A stretch of DNA of 40,087 bases from Myxococcales bacterium (GCA_009692555.1 SHYY01000032.1:1-40087), one strand, 5' to 3'; numbered from the stretch's first letter, positions 15,719-23,983 are shown. Notes: generated by a model from the letters alone, not told the origin. Numbers and translations are program-made.

Positions 15719-16852
15719 ATGCGTCGGCTGTTCACCGCGTTGGGGTATTGCGGCCTCGTAGCCGTGGTCGGTTGTGCCGGTTTGACGAGCGCCACCTCGG
15801 GGGTCAAGGACGCCCAGAGTGGGGTGAAGGACGCCCAGGCGGGCGTCAAGGACGGCGAGGCGAGCGTGAAGGAGGGGACGGCCGATACCAAGGCGCGAGC
15901 GGGCGGCGCGGGTGGTCCCGGCGGGGGTGGTGCGCCCTGCCCGAAGGACAACAAGGACCCCGACTGCGACGGTGCGCGCACCCTGGCCCGGGTGTGCCCG
16001 GCGAACGAGATCATGAACGACGAGCTCCTCGGGGTGAAGGACGACAAGGCGGACTGGAGGAAGTTCGATCTCCAGGGCCGCGCCGGGCTGGTCAAGGTCA
16101 AGATCCGATGGGATGACCCGAAGGCGGAGCTCTCCATCGACCTCTTCGACGCCTTCGGCGCCAATGTCGCCGGGTCGCCGGGCAAGCAGCCGCAGCCGGA
16201 GAAGAAGCTCCTCCAGCAGCTCGAGAGCGGGGGGATCTATTACTTGCGGGTCCAACCGGCGGCCGGAACCAGCCTCGGCACGGTCTACACGGTCATGCTC
16301 GAATGGAAAGGCAATCCCCCCGGCGCTGGCGGTGGGCAGGCTGCTGCATCTCCTTCCCCGCAGCGGGCCGCTCCGGCAGCAGCGGAGGCCCCGGCGGCAG
16401 CTCAGGTGCCTCCCCCGGGCGGTGGCCAGGTGCCTCCTCCGGGCGGCGGCGTGGGGGCTCCACCGGCTGGCGGCGCGCCTCCTGGCGGCGCGGCGTCCGG
16501 CGCTCCCGGCGGCGCGGCTCCGGGCGCACCGGGCGGCGCAGTGGCAGGAATCTATCCGGTCGCGGGCGACCCGGACCACCCGCGCTGCAAGGTGGTCCAG
16601 AGCTTCCGCGACGACGCCGACGGACGAATGACCCTCTACCTCGACCGCGGCGCGGGCGCCGGCATCAAGGTGGGCACCCTGGGCACCCTCCTCACCGGCA
16701 AGGAGGGGGATGTCCCTCTCGACGGCGGCGAGTTCAAGGTGGTCAAGGTGGTGGACGCGCAGAAGAGCATCGCCAAGTCGTCGATCTCGGCGGTCGGAAA
16801 GAACACGCGCGCGCGAATCGACCTCGTCCCGCTGCCGCCACGCGGTTATTGA
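15719..16852 (+). CDS. Lipoprotein with heptad repeats and Pro/Gly linker (paralogue 1)
   Basis: The 377-residue protein starts at an ATG with an AAGGAG ribosome site. Its signal peptide ends in VVGC, so it is likely lipidated. Next come four imperfect heptads of the SGVKDAQ type (about residues 25-52), which should form a short coiled coil. A Cys-containing spacer follows, then a beta-rich domain beginning ADWRKFDLQGRAGLVKV. After it come a Pro/Gly/Ala-rich linker (QVPPPGGG repeated) and a C-terminal domain with LDRGAGAGIKVG. The two folded domains match the next gene. It is the first gene of an operon with a Ser/Thr kinase, so an envelope sensor or partner role is possible. Confidence 0.78.
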   Translation: MRRLFTALGYCGLVAVVGCAGLTSATSGVKDAQSGVKDAQAGVKDGEASVKEGTADTKARAGGAGGPGGGGAPCPKDNKDPDCDGARTLARVCPANEIMNDELLGVKDDKADWRKFDLQGRAGLVKVKIRWDDPKAELSIDLFDAFGANVAGSPGKQPQPEKKLLQQLESGGIYYLRVQPAAGTSLGTVYTVMLEWKGNPPGAGGGQAAASPSPQRAAPAAAEAPAAAQVPPPGGGQVPPPGGGVGAPPAGGAPPGGAASGAPGGAAPGAPGGAVAGIYPVAGDPDHPRCKVVQSFRDDADGRMTLYLDRGAGAGIKVGTLGTLLTGKEGDVPLDGGEFKVVKVVDAQKSIAKSSISAVGKNTRARIDLVPLPPRGY

Positions 16853-16914
16853 CGGGGGTTCTCCCCGGCGCCAGGCTGAAGACAACCCGCTCGCTCACAA
16901 CGGATTCCCCAGCG

Positions 16915-17760
16915 ATGACTCTCCGACAGTTCCTGCCCCTTCCGATCCCCATGCTCCTCTCGGTGGTCCTCCTTGGCTGCGGCCCGAAGAAGACCGACAA
17001 CCGGCCGGCCTACGACGGCGACGCCAACTCGGGCCCCGATGGCAAGCGCTCCGGCGCGGTCAAGATGGACCTGAACAAGGTCACCCTGCCCGACGACGTG
17101 AACTACGACAAGCAGGACATGACCGACTGGAGATCGATCGAGCTGAAGGGCAAGCCGGGGCTCCTCAACGTCGAGCTACACTGGGACAACGACAAGTCGG
17201 ACATGAGCGTCGACGCCTACGACGCTGTCGGCACGCAGATGGCCAGCTCTCCCGGACCGCAGCCCGGCGCGACCTCGAAGAAGATCGTCGCCCAGATCGA
17301 CGCCCTGGGAACCTACTACCTGCGGGTGACCGCCCCCAAGGCGCACGACGGCTCGGTCTACACCCTGGAGGCGAAGTGGGAAGTCGACGAGGCGCCGGCA
17401 GCCGTCGAGGCGCCCCCGCCCGTCGAGAAGCCGAAGAAGGAGCCGCGAAGGGAGCCCAAAGGGCCGAGCACTCCGCGCGTCCGGGCGCCGAAGGAGTTCG
17501 CGCCCGAGAATGGCGTGCAGGGCCGCATCGTCTCCTCCTACCGCGAGGGCACGTCGATGGTCCTGCACATCGACAAGGGCACCGCGGCGGGGGTCAAGGA
17601 GGGGCAGGTGGGCGCGGTCCTCGACGGACCGACCGGCGCCAACGCGCTCCCCGGCGGCGACTTCAAGATCACCACGGTGGTCGACGAGCACAAGTGCATC
17701 GCCAAGACCGGCCTGCGCTCGATCGGCAAAAACAACCGCGTCTCGATCAACAACCGGTAA
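16915..17760 (+). CDS. Lipoprotein paralogous to the preceding gene (paralogue 2)
   Basis: The 281-residue protein has a signal peptide ending in LLGC, a likely lipobox. The domain from TDWRSIELKGKPGLLNVEL to VYTLEAKWEV parallels the first domain of the upstream lipoprotein. The C-terminal domain (LHIDKGTAAGVKEGQVGAVL, then CIAKTGLRSIGKNNRV) parallels its second domain. It lacks the heptads, and its linker is Lys/Pro/Glu-rich, not Gly/Pro-rich. Tandem duplication followed by divergence is the simple reading. The stop is 9 bp before the kinase start, so they are co-transcribed. Confidence 0.78.
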   Translation: MTLRQFLPLPIPMLLSVVLLGCGPKKTDNRPAYDGDANSGPDGKRSGAVKMDLNKVTLPDDVNYDKQDMTDWRSIELKGKPGLLNVELHWDNDKSDMSVDAYDAVGTQMASSPGPQPGATSKKIVAQIDALGTYYLRVTAPKAHDGSVYTLEAKWEVDEAPAAVEAPPPVEKPKKEPRREPKGPSTPRVRAPKEFAPENGVQGRIVSSYREGTSMVLHIDKGTAAGVKEGQVGAVLDGPTGANALPGGDFKITTVVDEHKCIAKTGLRSIGKNNRVSINNR

Positions 17761-17769
17761 GGAGCGCCC

Positions 17770-19230
17770 ATGGCCGCCGATCCGCTCGTCGGAAAAGTCC
17801 TCGCCGACCGCTTCGAGATCCTCGAGCGCATCGGGGAGGGCGGCACCGGCGTGGTCTACAAGGCGAAGCAGCTCACCGTCGACCGGATCATGGCGATCAA
17901 GGTCCTCGGCGCGCACGTGTCGACCGACCCGTCGTGGGTGAAGCGCTTCCACAACGAGGCGCGCGCGGCGGCCAAGCTGAACCACGCGCACACGGTCGGC
18001 CTGATCGACTTCGGGCAGACGAAGGAGGGGCTGCTCTTCATCGCGATGGAGCTGCTCCAGGGGCGCAGCCTGCGCGACGAGATCGACAAGGTGGGGAAGA
18101 TGGCGCCCGATCGGGCGCTCAGGATCATCTCGCAGGCGTGCCAGTCGGTCGGCGAGGCGCACACGCAGGGGATCATCCACCGCGACCTCAAGCCCGACAA
18201 CCTGTACCTGTGCGACGTGAAGGGCGGCGCCGACTACATCAAGGTGCTCGACTTCTCGGTCGCCAAGCTCGACGACCCGAACTCCCAGCAGACCCGCGCC
18301 GGCGTCGTCTTCGGCACCCCGAGCTACATGTCGCCGGAGCAGGGAAGGGGAGCGCCGCTCGGCCCGGGCTCGGACATCTATGCCTTCGGCATCGTTCTTT
18401 ACGAGATGCTGAACGGCAAGCCACCCTTCGACTCCAAGATCCCGACCGAGGTGGTGATGATGCACCTCCGGGACAAGCCGGCGCCGCTGCAGGGGATGCC
18501 GGACGCGGTCAACCGCCTGGTGTTCAAGGCCCTCGACAAGGACCCGACCAAGCGGCAGAAGTCGTGCGAGGAGATGGAGCAGGAGTGCGACCAGGCCTTG
18601 ATGGAGCTCTACCCCGATCGCTCTCCGTCCGGGATGCACTCCCCCGCACGGCCGGCGACCGGACAGCAGGCGCCGGTGGCGATGCACGGCGGGGCGGCCG
18701 GGCAACGGCAGGGTGCTCCGGCGGCTAGCGGCGGTGGCGGCGTGGGTGCTCCGCCTCCCCAGGCTCAGCAGCGTGGTTCGCAAGGGGCCCCTCCCCAGCA
18801 GGCGCGCCCCCCGGTCGTTGCCCAGTCGGGCCGCACGATGATCGCCGACGATGCGGCGCCGCCGCCCTCCGCGTACGGCGGCGCGCCGCCTCCGGGGAAC
18901 GCCTACGGCGCCCCACAGGGCGGAGGCGGCGGTGCGTACGGCGCGCCTCCGCCCGCGGGAGCGGCACCCGGCGGGGGAATGGGCGGAATGGGGGGCCACG
19001 CGGGCGGCACGATGATGCTGCCGAGCTCGGACGGTGTGGTGGCGTTTGCCGTCGCCCAGGCCGAAGCGGCACGCGCTCACGCCGCCTCCGCGCCCGAGCC
19101 GGTGAAGCCCGCCGGACCGCTGTTCTGGACCGCCTGGGTGGTCCTGGGCGTCGGGATCGGGCTCGCGGTGCACTTCTACCTGGTGCACCAGCAGCTCTCC
19201 GCCGTCGCCGCCGCCACCGGCCACTCGTGA
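17770..19230 (+). CDS. Transmembrane Ser/Thr protein kinase (Pkn type)
   Basis: The 486-residue protein has a complete Hanks-type kinase domain: Gly-rich loop GEGGTG (22-27), Lys44 in AIK, Glu63, catalytic HRDLKPDN (137-144), metal-binding Asp161 and SPE at 188-190 in place of APE. The metal-binding motif is DFS instead of DFG. Residues 285-450 form a Pro/Gly/Ala/Gln-rich linker with RTMIADD (355-361), like the RT-[MV]-x-x-D motif of two FHA proteins at 32-34 kb. A transmembrane segment (about 452-471) near the C-terminus anchors it with the kinase in the cytoplasm. It overlaps the next gene by 4 bp (GTGA). It may phosphorylate FHA-linked eCIS proteins, by inference only. Confidence 0.92.
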   Translation: MAADPLVGKVLADRFEILERIGEGGTGVVYKAKQLTVDRIMAIKVLGAHVSTDPSWVKRFHNEARAAAKLNHAHTVGLIDFGQTKEGLLFIAMELLQGRSLRDEIDKVGKMAPDRALRIISQACQSVGEAHTQGIIHRDLKPDNLYLCDVKGGADYIKVLDFSVAKLDDPNSQQTRAGVVFGTPSYMSPEQGRGAPLGPGSDIYAFGIVLYEMLNGKPPFDSKIPTEVVMMHLRDKPAPLQGMPDAVNRLVFKALDKDPTKRQKSCEEMEQECDQALMELYPDRSPSGMHSPARPATGQQAPVAMHGGAAGQRQGAPAASGGGGVGAPPPQAQQRGSQGAPPQQARPPVVAQSGRTMIADDAAPPPSAYGGAPPPGNAYGAPQGGGGGAYGAPPPAGAAPGGGMGGMGGHAGGTMMLPSSDGVVAFAVAQAEAARAHAASAPEPVKPAGPLFWTAWVVLGVGIGLAVHFYLVHQQLSAVAAATGHS

Positions 19231-19742
19231 GCGCCCCCCCGTCGGAGCCGCGGGCGGTCGAGCTGCTCGATCAGCCCGAGCGTTTTCGGCTCGCGAACGC
19301 TCCAGCCCGCTGGGAGGCGCCGATCGTCCGGCCCATCACGCTGCCGCTCTTCGCGCGCACGGAGATGCCATCGAGTGTCACGCCGGAGCGATGGGCGCGC
19401 GGCATCGAGGTCCACGAGCGCGAGCTTCCGCCGCAGCTCTATGCGGACCTGCGCGAGCTCACGCCGCAGGCGCTGCTCCGTGATCTCCACCGCCCGGTCC
19501 AGGAGTTCTTCGTCGAGCTGGAGGAGCGCGAAGGGAGCGCATGGAAGAACCAGTTCCACCTTGAGCTGGAGCGGACACGCGCTGCCCACCGGCGTGATCC
19601 CGTCCCGGTCGTTCCCCCGGTGCTCGACGACGTGATCGAAGCCCAGCACCGTCGCCGACGCATGCTGTCGGAGCGGTGGCAGCCCGCGGTCCCCGACGAC
19701 GCGCCTCGCGCGAGCGTGAAGCTATGGGAGAGCGAGGAGTAG
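19227..19742 (+). CDS. Hypothetical protein, last gene of the kinase operon
   Basis: The 171-residue product starts at a GTG overlapping the kinase stop (GTGA), which indicates translational coupling. It is charged, Arg/Glu/Pro-rich and mostly helical, with no signal or membrane segment. The motif ELPPQLYADLRELTPQALL heads the most regular helical part. I do not recognise the family. Coupling suggests it works with the kinase or is its substrate. It converges on the radical SAM gene with an 11-bp gap. Confidence 0.65.
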   Translation: MSAPPSEPRAVELLDQPERFRLANAPARWEAPIVRPITLPLFARTEMPSSVTPERWARGIEVHERELPPQLYADLRELTPQALLRDLHRPVQEFFVELEEREGSAWKNQFHLELERTRAAHRRDPVPVVPPVLDDVIEAQHRRRRMLSERWQPAVPDDAPRASVKLWESEE

Positions 19743-19753
19743 AGCAGGTCGAG

Positions 19754-20611
19754 CTAGGGGATCGGAAAGGGGCACACCGACGGCGCGACGAAGCCGGCGA
19801 GTCGATGGGAGAGTTCCTCCGGGTCGCGGAAGCGGAAGTCCGGCGACGGCTGGTAGACGCAGCTGCGAAACTCGCCGCCGGGTGAGATGTCGGGGCGCGC
19901 CGGACAGCCGCCCAGCTGGAGAATGCGCGCGGCGACGTAGCAATCGAGGAAGAGGCGCCGATCGAGGTGGCGTTCGAGCAGCGGCGCGAGGCGAGCGCAG
20001 GCGCGCAGCCAGAAGGCGCGATCGCACCACGTCGGCGGGGGCTTGAGCGCGTTCAAGGCGACCTTGTCGATATCGGGCAGCTCGACCAGCGCGCGCAGAT
20101 CACCCCCGAGGAGCCGCTCCGCGAAAGACGGTGCACTCAGCGAGACAATCAGCACGATCTCCGGGGATGGCGTGGCGGAGGCCTTCACCGCGCGCGCAGC
20201 GAGGCCGATCCGGCGCGCGGCCACTGTTCCTTTCCTCGGGTCGACCGAGAGGTTCACCCGCTGCGCGCCCGAGACGACGCCGGGCTCGGCGGCGAGCACC
20301 GCGGCGGTGGTGGTGATCGCCAGCGGCTTGCCGCGCGCCGCCGTCGCCCGGGCGATCGCAGCGAGCGCGGGGAGGGCCGGTCCCGCGGGCTCGCTCACCG
20401 CCACCGCCACTTCGCGGTAGTCCAGCCGGGCGAGGATCTCCTCGATCTGGCGCAGATCGAGGCCCCCCGATGGAAGGGCACCACCCTCGGCCGCGACGCG
20501 ATCTCCGAGGTAGCAGAACTCGCACCCCACCTTGCAGCGGGCTCCGTCGAGGTGGATCGAGAGCACCCCGAGCGCGGGCGGCGCTTGAGGGAGCGATCGG
20601 GGCGTTGACAT
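19754..20611 (-). CDS. Radical SAM protein of unknown function
   Basis: The 285-residue protein has the 4Fe-4S cysteine motif CKVGCEFC (Cys26, Cys30, Cys33), the classic CX3CX2C that binds S-adenosylmethionine. VNLSVDPRKG and IVSLSAPSF fit barrel strands. Additional cysteines near the C-terminus (CYVAA, GGCPARP, SCVYQP) could hold an auxiliary cluster. The substrate is unknown. The start chosen gives MSTPRSLPQ; an ATG six codons upstream is possible. Its first codon overlaps the -35 of the divergent PP2C promoter, so the two transcripts may interfere. Confidence 0.78.
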   Translation of the reverse strand: MSTPRSLPQAPPALGVLSIHLDGARCKVGCEFCYLGDRVAAEGGALPSGGLDLRQIEEILARLDYREVAVAVSEPAGPALPALAAIARATAARGKPLAITTTAAVLAAEPGVVSGAQRVNLSVDPRKGTVAARRIGLAARAVKASATPSPEIVLIVSLSAPSFAERLLGGDLRALVELPDIDKVALNALKPPPTWCDRAFWLRACARLAPLLERHLDRRLFLDCYVAARILQLGGCPARPDISPGGEFRSCVYQPSPDFRFRDPEELSHRLAGFVAPSVCPFPIP

Positions 20612-20632
20612 CGTCGAGCCGAGCGTCATAAG
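20605..20632 (+). promoter_or_regulatory. Promoter of the PP2C phosphatase gene
   Basis: Perfect TTGACA (20605-20610), 16 bp, then CATAAG (20627-20632). The start codon lies 10 bp later, so the leader would be only a few bases. It overlaps the 5' end of the divergent radical SAM gene. Confidence 0.5.
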
Positions 20633-20642
20633 CTCACCGTCC

Positions 20643-21380
20643 ATGTCTTTCCGCGTCGACAGCGCGGGCCGCAGCGATGTTGGCCTCGTGCGCGAGAAGA
20701 ACGAGGACTCCTTCGTCGTCGATCCCGACCTCGGCCTGTACGTCGTGTGCGACGGGATGGGCGGCCACGTCGGCGGCCAGGTCGCCTCGCAGACGTCCGT
20801 GGCGAAGATCACCGAGGTGGTTCGCAACGGCCTGGTGATCGAGGATGGCCAGGCCGACCGCCTCGCCTCCGCGATCCGCCTCGCGAACCTCGCGGTGTTC
20901 CAGCGCGCCCGCGCCGAGCCGGCGCTCCACAACATGGGCACCACGGTGGTCGCGATCCGCGAGGACGGCGACCTCCTCCACCTCTGCCACGTCGGCGACA
21001 GCCGGATCTACCGCGTGCGCTCGGGCGCGCTCGATCAGGTCACGATGGACCACTCGCTGGTCAACCTGTACGCCTCGAACCCCGAGTTGGCGAAGCGGTT
21101 CGGGCCGGCCAACGAGAACGTGATCGTCCGCGCCGTCGGGCTGCGCGAAGAGGTCGAGGTCGATCACCGCGCGATCGCAATGGAGGAGGGCGACATGTAC
21201 CTCCTGTGCAGCGACGGGCTCACCGACATGGTCGACGACTGGATCCTGAAGGAGCTGCTCGAGGACGGCCTGCACGGCTCGATCGACGAGTGCGCCGACG
21301 CGCTGATCCGGGCAGCTCTGGGCAACGGCGGCGTCGACAACGTCACCGCCGTCGTCCTGCGGATCACCGGCGCTCACTGA
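20643..21380 (+). CDS. PP2C-family Ser/Thr protein phosphatase
   Basis: The 245-residue protein is a minimal bacterial PP2C. It shows REKNED (first metal Asp region), VCDGMGGH (37-42, metal binding), GTTVVAI, CHVGDSRIYR, LLCSDGLTDMV and GGVDNVTAVVL, all in the normal order. It removes phosphate from Ser/Thr residues in a metal-dependent way, in the cytoplasm. It lies 1.4 kb from the transmembrane kinase gene and 5 kb from the eCIS operon with four FHA proteins, so it is a natural counter-enzyme for that kinase. The 3' end overlaps the convergent TPR gene by 17 bp. Confidence 0.93.
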   Translation: MSFRVDSAGRSDVGLVREKNEDSFVVDPDLGLYVVCDGMGGHVGGQVASQTSVAKITEVVRNGLVIEDGQADRLASAIRLANLAVFQRARAEPALHNMGTTVVAIREDGDLLHLCHVGDSRIYRVRSGALDQVTMDHSLVNLYASNPELAKRFGPANENVIVRAVGLREEVEVDHRAIAMEEGDMYLLCSDGLTDMVDDWILKELLEDGLHGSIDECADALIRAALGNGGVDNVTAVVLRITGAH

Positions 21381-21837
21381 CCGGGGCCAAGCCGGCGCGA
21401 ACCGGGGCGCGCGCGGCGGCCAGGAGCTCGTCGAGGGCCTCGCCGAAGCGTCCGGTCTTCGCGCGCAGCCGCGCCAGGCGATCGTGCAGATCGACCTGCG
21501 GCACGCCGAGCTGGTCGCCCAGCTTCGCGGCGGTGAAGTAGGCCTCCTCGGCGCCCCGGTAGTCGCCGGCGGCGATCAGCACATCGCCGAGCGCGCGCTG
21601 CACGAGCAGGATCTCGCGCGGCCGCGCCCCGGGACGGGCCAGCCCGGCGCGCAGTGAGTTGGCGGCGCGGGGCGCATCCCCGGTGCGGGCGAGCGCGTTC
21701 GCGTAGGCCACCCGCGCCTCGACGAACATCGGCGCCATGTCGAGCGCCACGCGAAAACCCTCGGCGGCGTCATCCACCTCGCCACGCCGGAGCTGCTCGA
21801 CGGCACGGACGTAGTAGCGGCGGGCGACGGTGCTCAT
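21364..21837 (-). CDS. TPR-repeat protein
   Basis: The 157-residue protein consists of about three to four TPR-like units, for example AAEGFRVALDMAPMFVEARV and AEEAYFTAAKLGD. No signal peptide or membrane segment is visible. The start was set at the ATG giving MSTVARRYYVRA. The frame remains open upstream, but that part is repeat sequence. Its 3' end overlaps the PP2C gene by 17 bp. It may be a small adaptor; no partner can be named. Confidence 0.72.
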   Translation of the reverse strand: MSTVARRYYVRAVEQLRRGEVDDAAEGFRVALDMAPMFVEARVAYANALARTGDAPRAANSLRAGLARPGARPREILLVQRALGDVLIAAGDYRGAEEAYFTAAKLGDQLGVPQVDLHDRLARLRAKTGRFGEALDELLAAARAPVRAGLAPVSERR

Positions 21838-21867
21838 CGACGCGGACACCCGCAGCCACGGAGGCTC

Positions 21868-22064
21868 AGAGCCTGTGAGTGAATCCCGGACCGTTGCGCT
21901 CCGAGCTTGCTGCACGCCGGCGATTGCCGGCGAGCCCCGCGAGCGAGACGCAAGCAGCGCGAGGCGCGACGAGAACACCTACTCTCTGTAGGTGACGAGG
22001 AGCAACGAAGCGATGCGCCGCGGATCGCTCGCGAGGCGACGGGAGGGATTTGCTCACAGGCTCT
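21868..22064 (-). repeat. Inverted-repeat-bounded element with dispersed core
   Basis: The 20-bp ends (21868-21887 and 22045-22064) are inverted copies at 18 of 20 positions. Inside are the hairpins CGCCGGC-GATT-GCCGGCG (21915-21932) and CACCTAC-TCTCT-GTAGGTG (21976-21994). Positions 21891-21934 match the reverse complement of 6027-6070 with one mismatch in 44. Other blocks match the element at 3122-3307 in reverse orientation. Just outside, GAGGCTCA (21861-21868) is the complement of the TGAGCCTC that ends the repeats at 4.2 and 6 kb. No coding capacity is seen. Confidence 0.75.
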
Positions 22065-22072
22065 CAGGTCCA

Positions 22073-22663
22073 TCAATCGATCTCCACCTTGCGGAAGCGA
22101 TCCGCCTGCTCGGGCTTGTCGTCGACGGACTTGCCTGGCGTCGCCGCCTTCGCAGGGGCGGCCGGTCGCGCGCCCACCGAGGCGGCGGGCGTCGCCGGCG
22201 CGACCGGGACAGCCGCGACGGCAGGCCGCCCGGCGGGCAGCTCCTGCCGCGAGGTCCCGGGAGCGCTCGGGCGCGCCAGGGCGGGCGAAGGGTTCACCCC
22301 AGGGGGCGGTGGCGCGGGCACCGCCATCGGCAGCGGCGGCGGGGGAGCCTCGCTGCGCGCACCCTGCAGCTCGAGCGGCATCTGCCGTCCCCCGATCTTC
22401 ACCAGCACCCGATCGTTCTGGACCTCGAACAGCCCGAGCTCCGGCAGGTCGAGACGCAACTGCAGCGACCGGATCACCTCGGCGAAGCTCATCCCGTCGA
22501 GGTCGTCGCGGAGCGTCGGCACGGACGTCGCGATCGGCGCCGCCCCCTCGACCACGTACTCCTTGAACACGTAGGTCAGGATCTCGCGCAGCGACTCGGG
22601 CGGGAAGCGATCGAGCGCCTCGCGGATGTCACCGACCAGGTCGCGAAGGTTGGGGGAAGCCAT
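22073..22663 (-). CDS. Hypothetical protein with Pro/Ala-rich tail
   Basis: The 196-residue product has a folded N-terminal part of about 105 residues (LRDLVGDIREALDRFPPES, FVIRSLQL-like helices, then strands). A Pro/Ala-rich region (about 106-180) follows, with a short charged end. I do not recognise the domain. It lies 9 bp downstream of the pentapeptide-repeat gene and is probably in the same transcript as the DUF4157 gene, which links it loosely to the eCIS. Confidence 0.65.
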   Translation of the reverse strand: MASPNLRDLVGDIREALDRFPPESLREILTYVFKEYVVEGAAPIATSVPTLRDDLDGMSFAEVIRSLQLRLDLPELGLFEVQNDRVLVKIGGRQMPLELQGARSEAPPPPLPMAVPAPPPPGVNPSPALARPSAPGTSRQELPAGRPAVAAVPVAPATPAASVGARPAAPAKAATPGKSVDDKPEQADRFRKVEID

Positions 22664-22672
22664 CGCTACAGT

Positions 22673-23341
22673 CTACCTCCTCACCAGCTCGGCGGGTAGA
22701 TCGGCCGCGAGGGTGTTGCAGTCGATCATGCGCGCTCCTTCCACCTGCGCCCGCGCCATCTGCACGCCCTGGAGGTTGCACTTCACCAGCAGCGCGCCGC
22801 GCAGATCGGCGCCGATCAGATTGGCCTTTTGCAGGTCGCACTCGACGAGCGTGGCGCCCTCGAGCTGCGCGCGCATCATCGACTCGGCGCTGCGCTCGTC
22901 GAAGGAGAAGGAGCACTTGATGAGCACCGCCCCCTGGAGGCGGGCCTTGGCGAGGTTGGTCTTGCTGAAGCGGCTGGAGATGAGGTGGGCGCCCTTCAAG
23001 CCCACGTTCATCATCGAGACCTCGATGACGTCGGTGTCCTCGAGGTGCGCGCCGCTGAGATCGGTCTCGGTGAGATCGGAGTTCGCGATCGAGGTGTGGT
23101 GGAGGAGCGCCCCGTCGAGCAGCGCCTGACGGAGGTCGGTCTGCTTGAAGGTCACGCGAGACAGATCGGCAGCGCGGAGATCGCCTCCCGACAGGTTGAC
23201 GCGCTCGAAGGTGGCCCCGCCGAAGTCGGGCCTCTCGGCGGAGAACCCGGCGATCGCCAGATCCTTGTAGGTGTGCCCCCTGAGGGCGCGATCGCGCGCC
23301 AGGTTGACGAGGTGCTCGCGGCTCTCGACGATTTCGCTCAC
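22673..23341 (-). CDS. Pentapeptide-repeat protein
   Basis: The 222-residue protein consists largely of A(D/N)LXX-type pentapeptides, such as FERVNLSGGDLRAADLSRV, DLTETDLSGAHLEDTD and ANLIGADLRGALL. These build a right-handed square beta-helix. There are at least 25 turns-forming pentads from about residue 40 onward. In T6SS and eCIS clusters such proteins may be accessory, effector or fibre-like parts. Here it sits 27 bp downstream of the DUF4157 gene on the same strand. No signal or membrane segment is visible, and its role is not readable from sequence. Confidence 0.85.
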   Translation of the reverse strand: MSEIVESREHLVNLARDRALRGHTYKDLAIAGFSAERPDFGGATFERVNLSGGDLRAADLSRVTFKQTDLRQALLDGALLHHTSIANSDLTETDLSGAHLEDTDVIEVSMMNVGLKGAHLISSRFSKTNLAKARLQGAVLIKCSFSFDERSAESMMRAQLEGATLVECDLQKANLIGADLRGALLVKCNLQGVQMARAQVEGARMIDCNTLAADLPAELVRR

Positions 23342-23368
23342 GGCAGGCGTCCGGGAGATCGGGGCAGA

Positions 23369-23983
23369 TCAGCCATTCCCTTCGCGCTGGCGACGGAGGC
23401 GATCATCGTCTTCGAGGAGTTCGACCACGCGCTCGATCACCTTCTTGCGCTGGCCGGCCTCCTTGGCCTTCACGTTCTGCGCCCCGGACTGCCCGGTGGC
23501 CGCCCCGTGGCCGCCGGCGACCGACTGCTCGACCGCCTCCGCCTCGTGCTCGTGGGCTCCGTCGCCGCCGCCGTGGGCGAGGGCGAAGTGCATCCCCCGC
23601 TGCGCCTGGGCGACGTGGGTGAGCTCGTGTGCGAGGAGGGCCTGGCCCGAGGTCGTGCCGGGTGACGAGCGGGCGCTCTCGCGCACCAAGATCATCCCGG
23701 TGTTGGCGATGGTGACCGCGTCCGCGCCGTGGCGCGCGGTGATCTCCTCGGCCAGCGCACCCCGGAACACGCGGACATTCGAGAAGTCGTGCCCGGGGAT
23801 GCGGCGCTCCATGTCGGAGCGGGTCGCCAGATCGAGGCGCTCCCCGCGGCCGGCGCCCTGGATGACCATCTTCTGGAGGCGCGAGGCGTCGTAGCGGCGC
23901 GCGATGTCCTCGTCGAGAGTGAGGCGCTTGCGGCGCTCCTCCTCTTCCTGACGTTCGGCGGTGGGGTCGTCCTGGTCGGCCAT
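23369..23983 (-). CDS. eCIS-associated DUF4157 protein (HELTH metalloprotease-like)
   Basis: The 204-residue protein has the DUF4157 core: DMERRIPGHDFSNVRVF (the family's 'G.dfs.VRvh' segment), then TGMILV, then LLAHELTHVAQ. The HELTH at 119-123 is a zinc-binding HExxH motif. A conserved His/Glu stretch (GGDGAHEHEAEAVEQ) could give the third ligand. DUF4157 proteins are frequently encoded beside eCIS genes and are thought to be effector domains or processing proteases. The N-terminus is highly charged and there is no signal peptide. It heads a minus-strand group with the pentapeptide and 22073 genes. Confidence 0.88.
   Translation of the reverse strand: MADQDDPTAERQEEEERRKRLTLDEDIARRYDASRLQKMVIQGAGRGERLDLATRSDMERRIPGHDFSNVRVFRGALAEEITARHGADAVTIANTGMILVRESARSSPGTTSGQALLAHELTHVAQAQRGMHFALAHGGGDGAHEHEAEAVEQSVAGGHGAATGQSGAQNVKAKEAGQRKKVIERVVELLEDDDRLRRQREGNG

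Noticed and set aside
17176..19224. A 682-codon open frame opposite the kinase gene
   Set aside because: Antisense to a kinase with all motifs intact; composition is His/Arg/Leu-rich shadow sequence.
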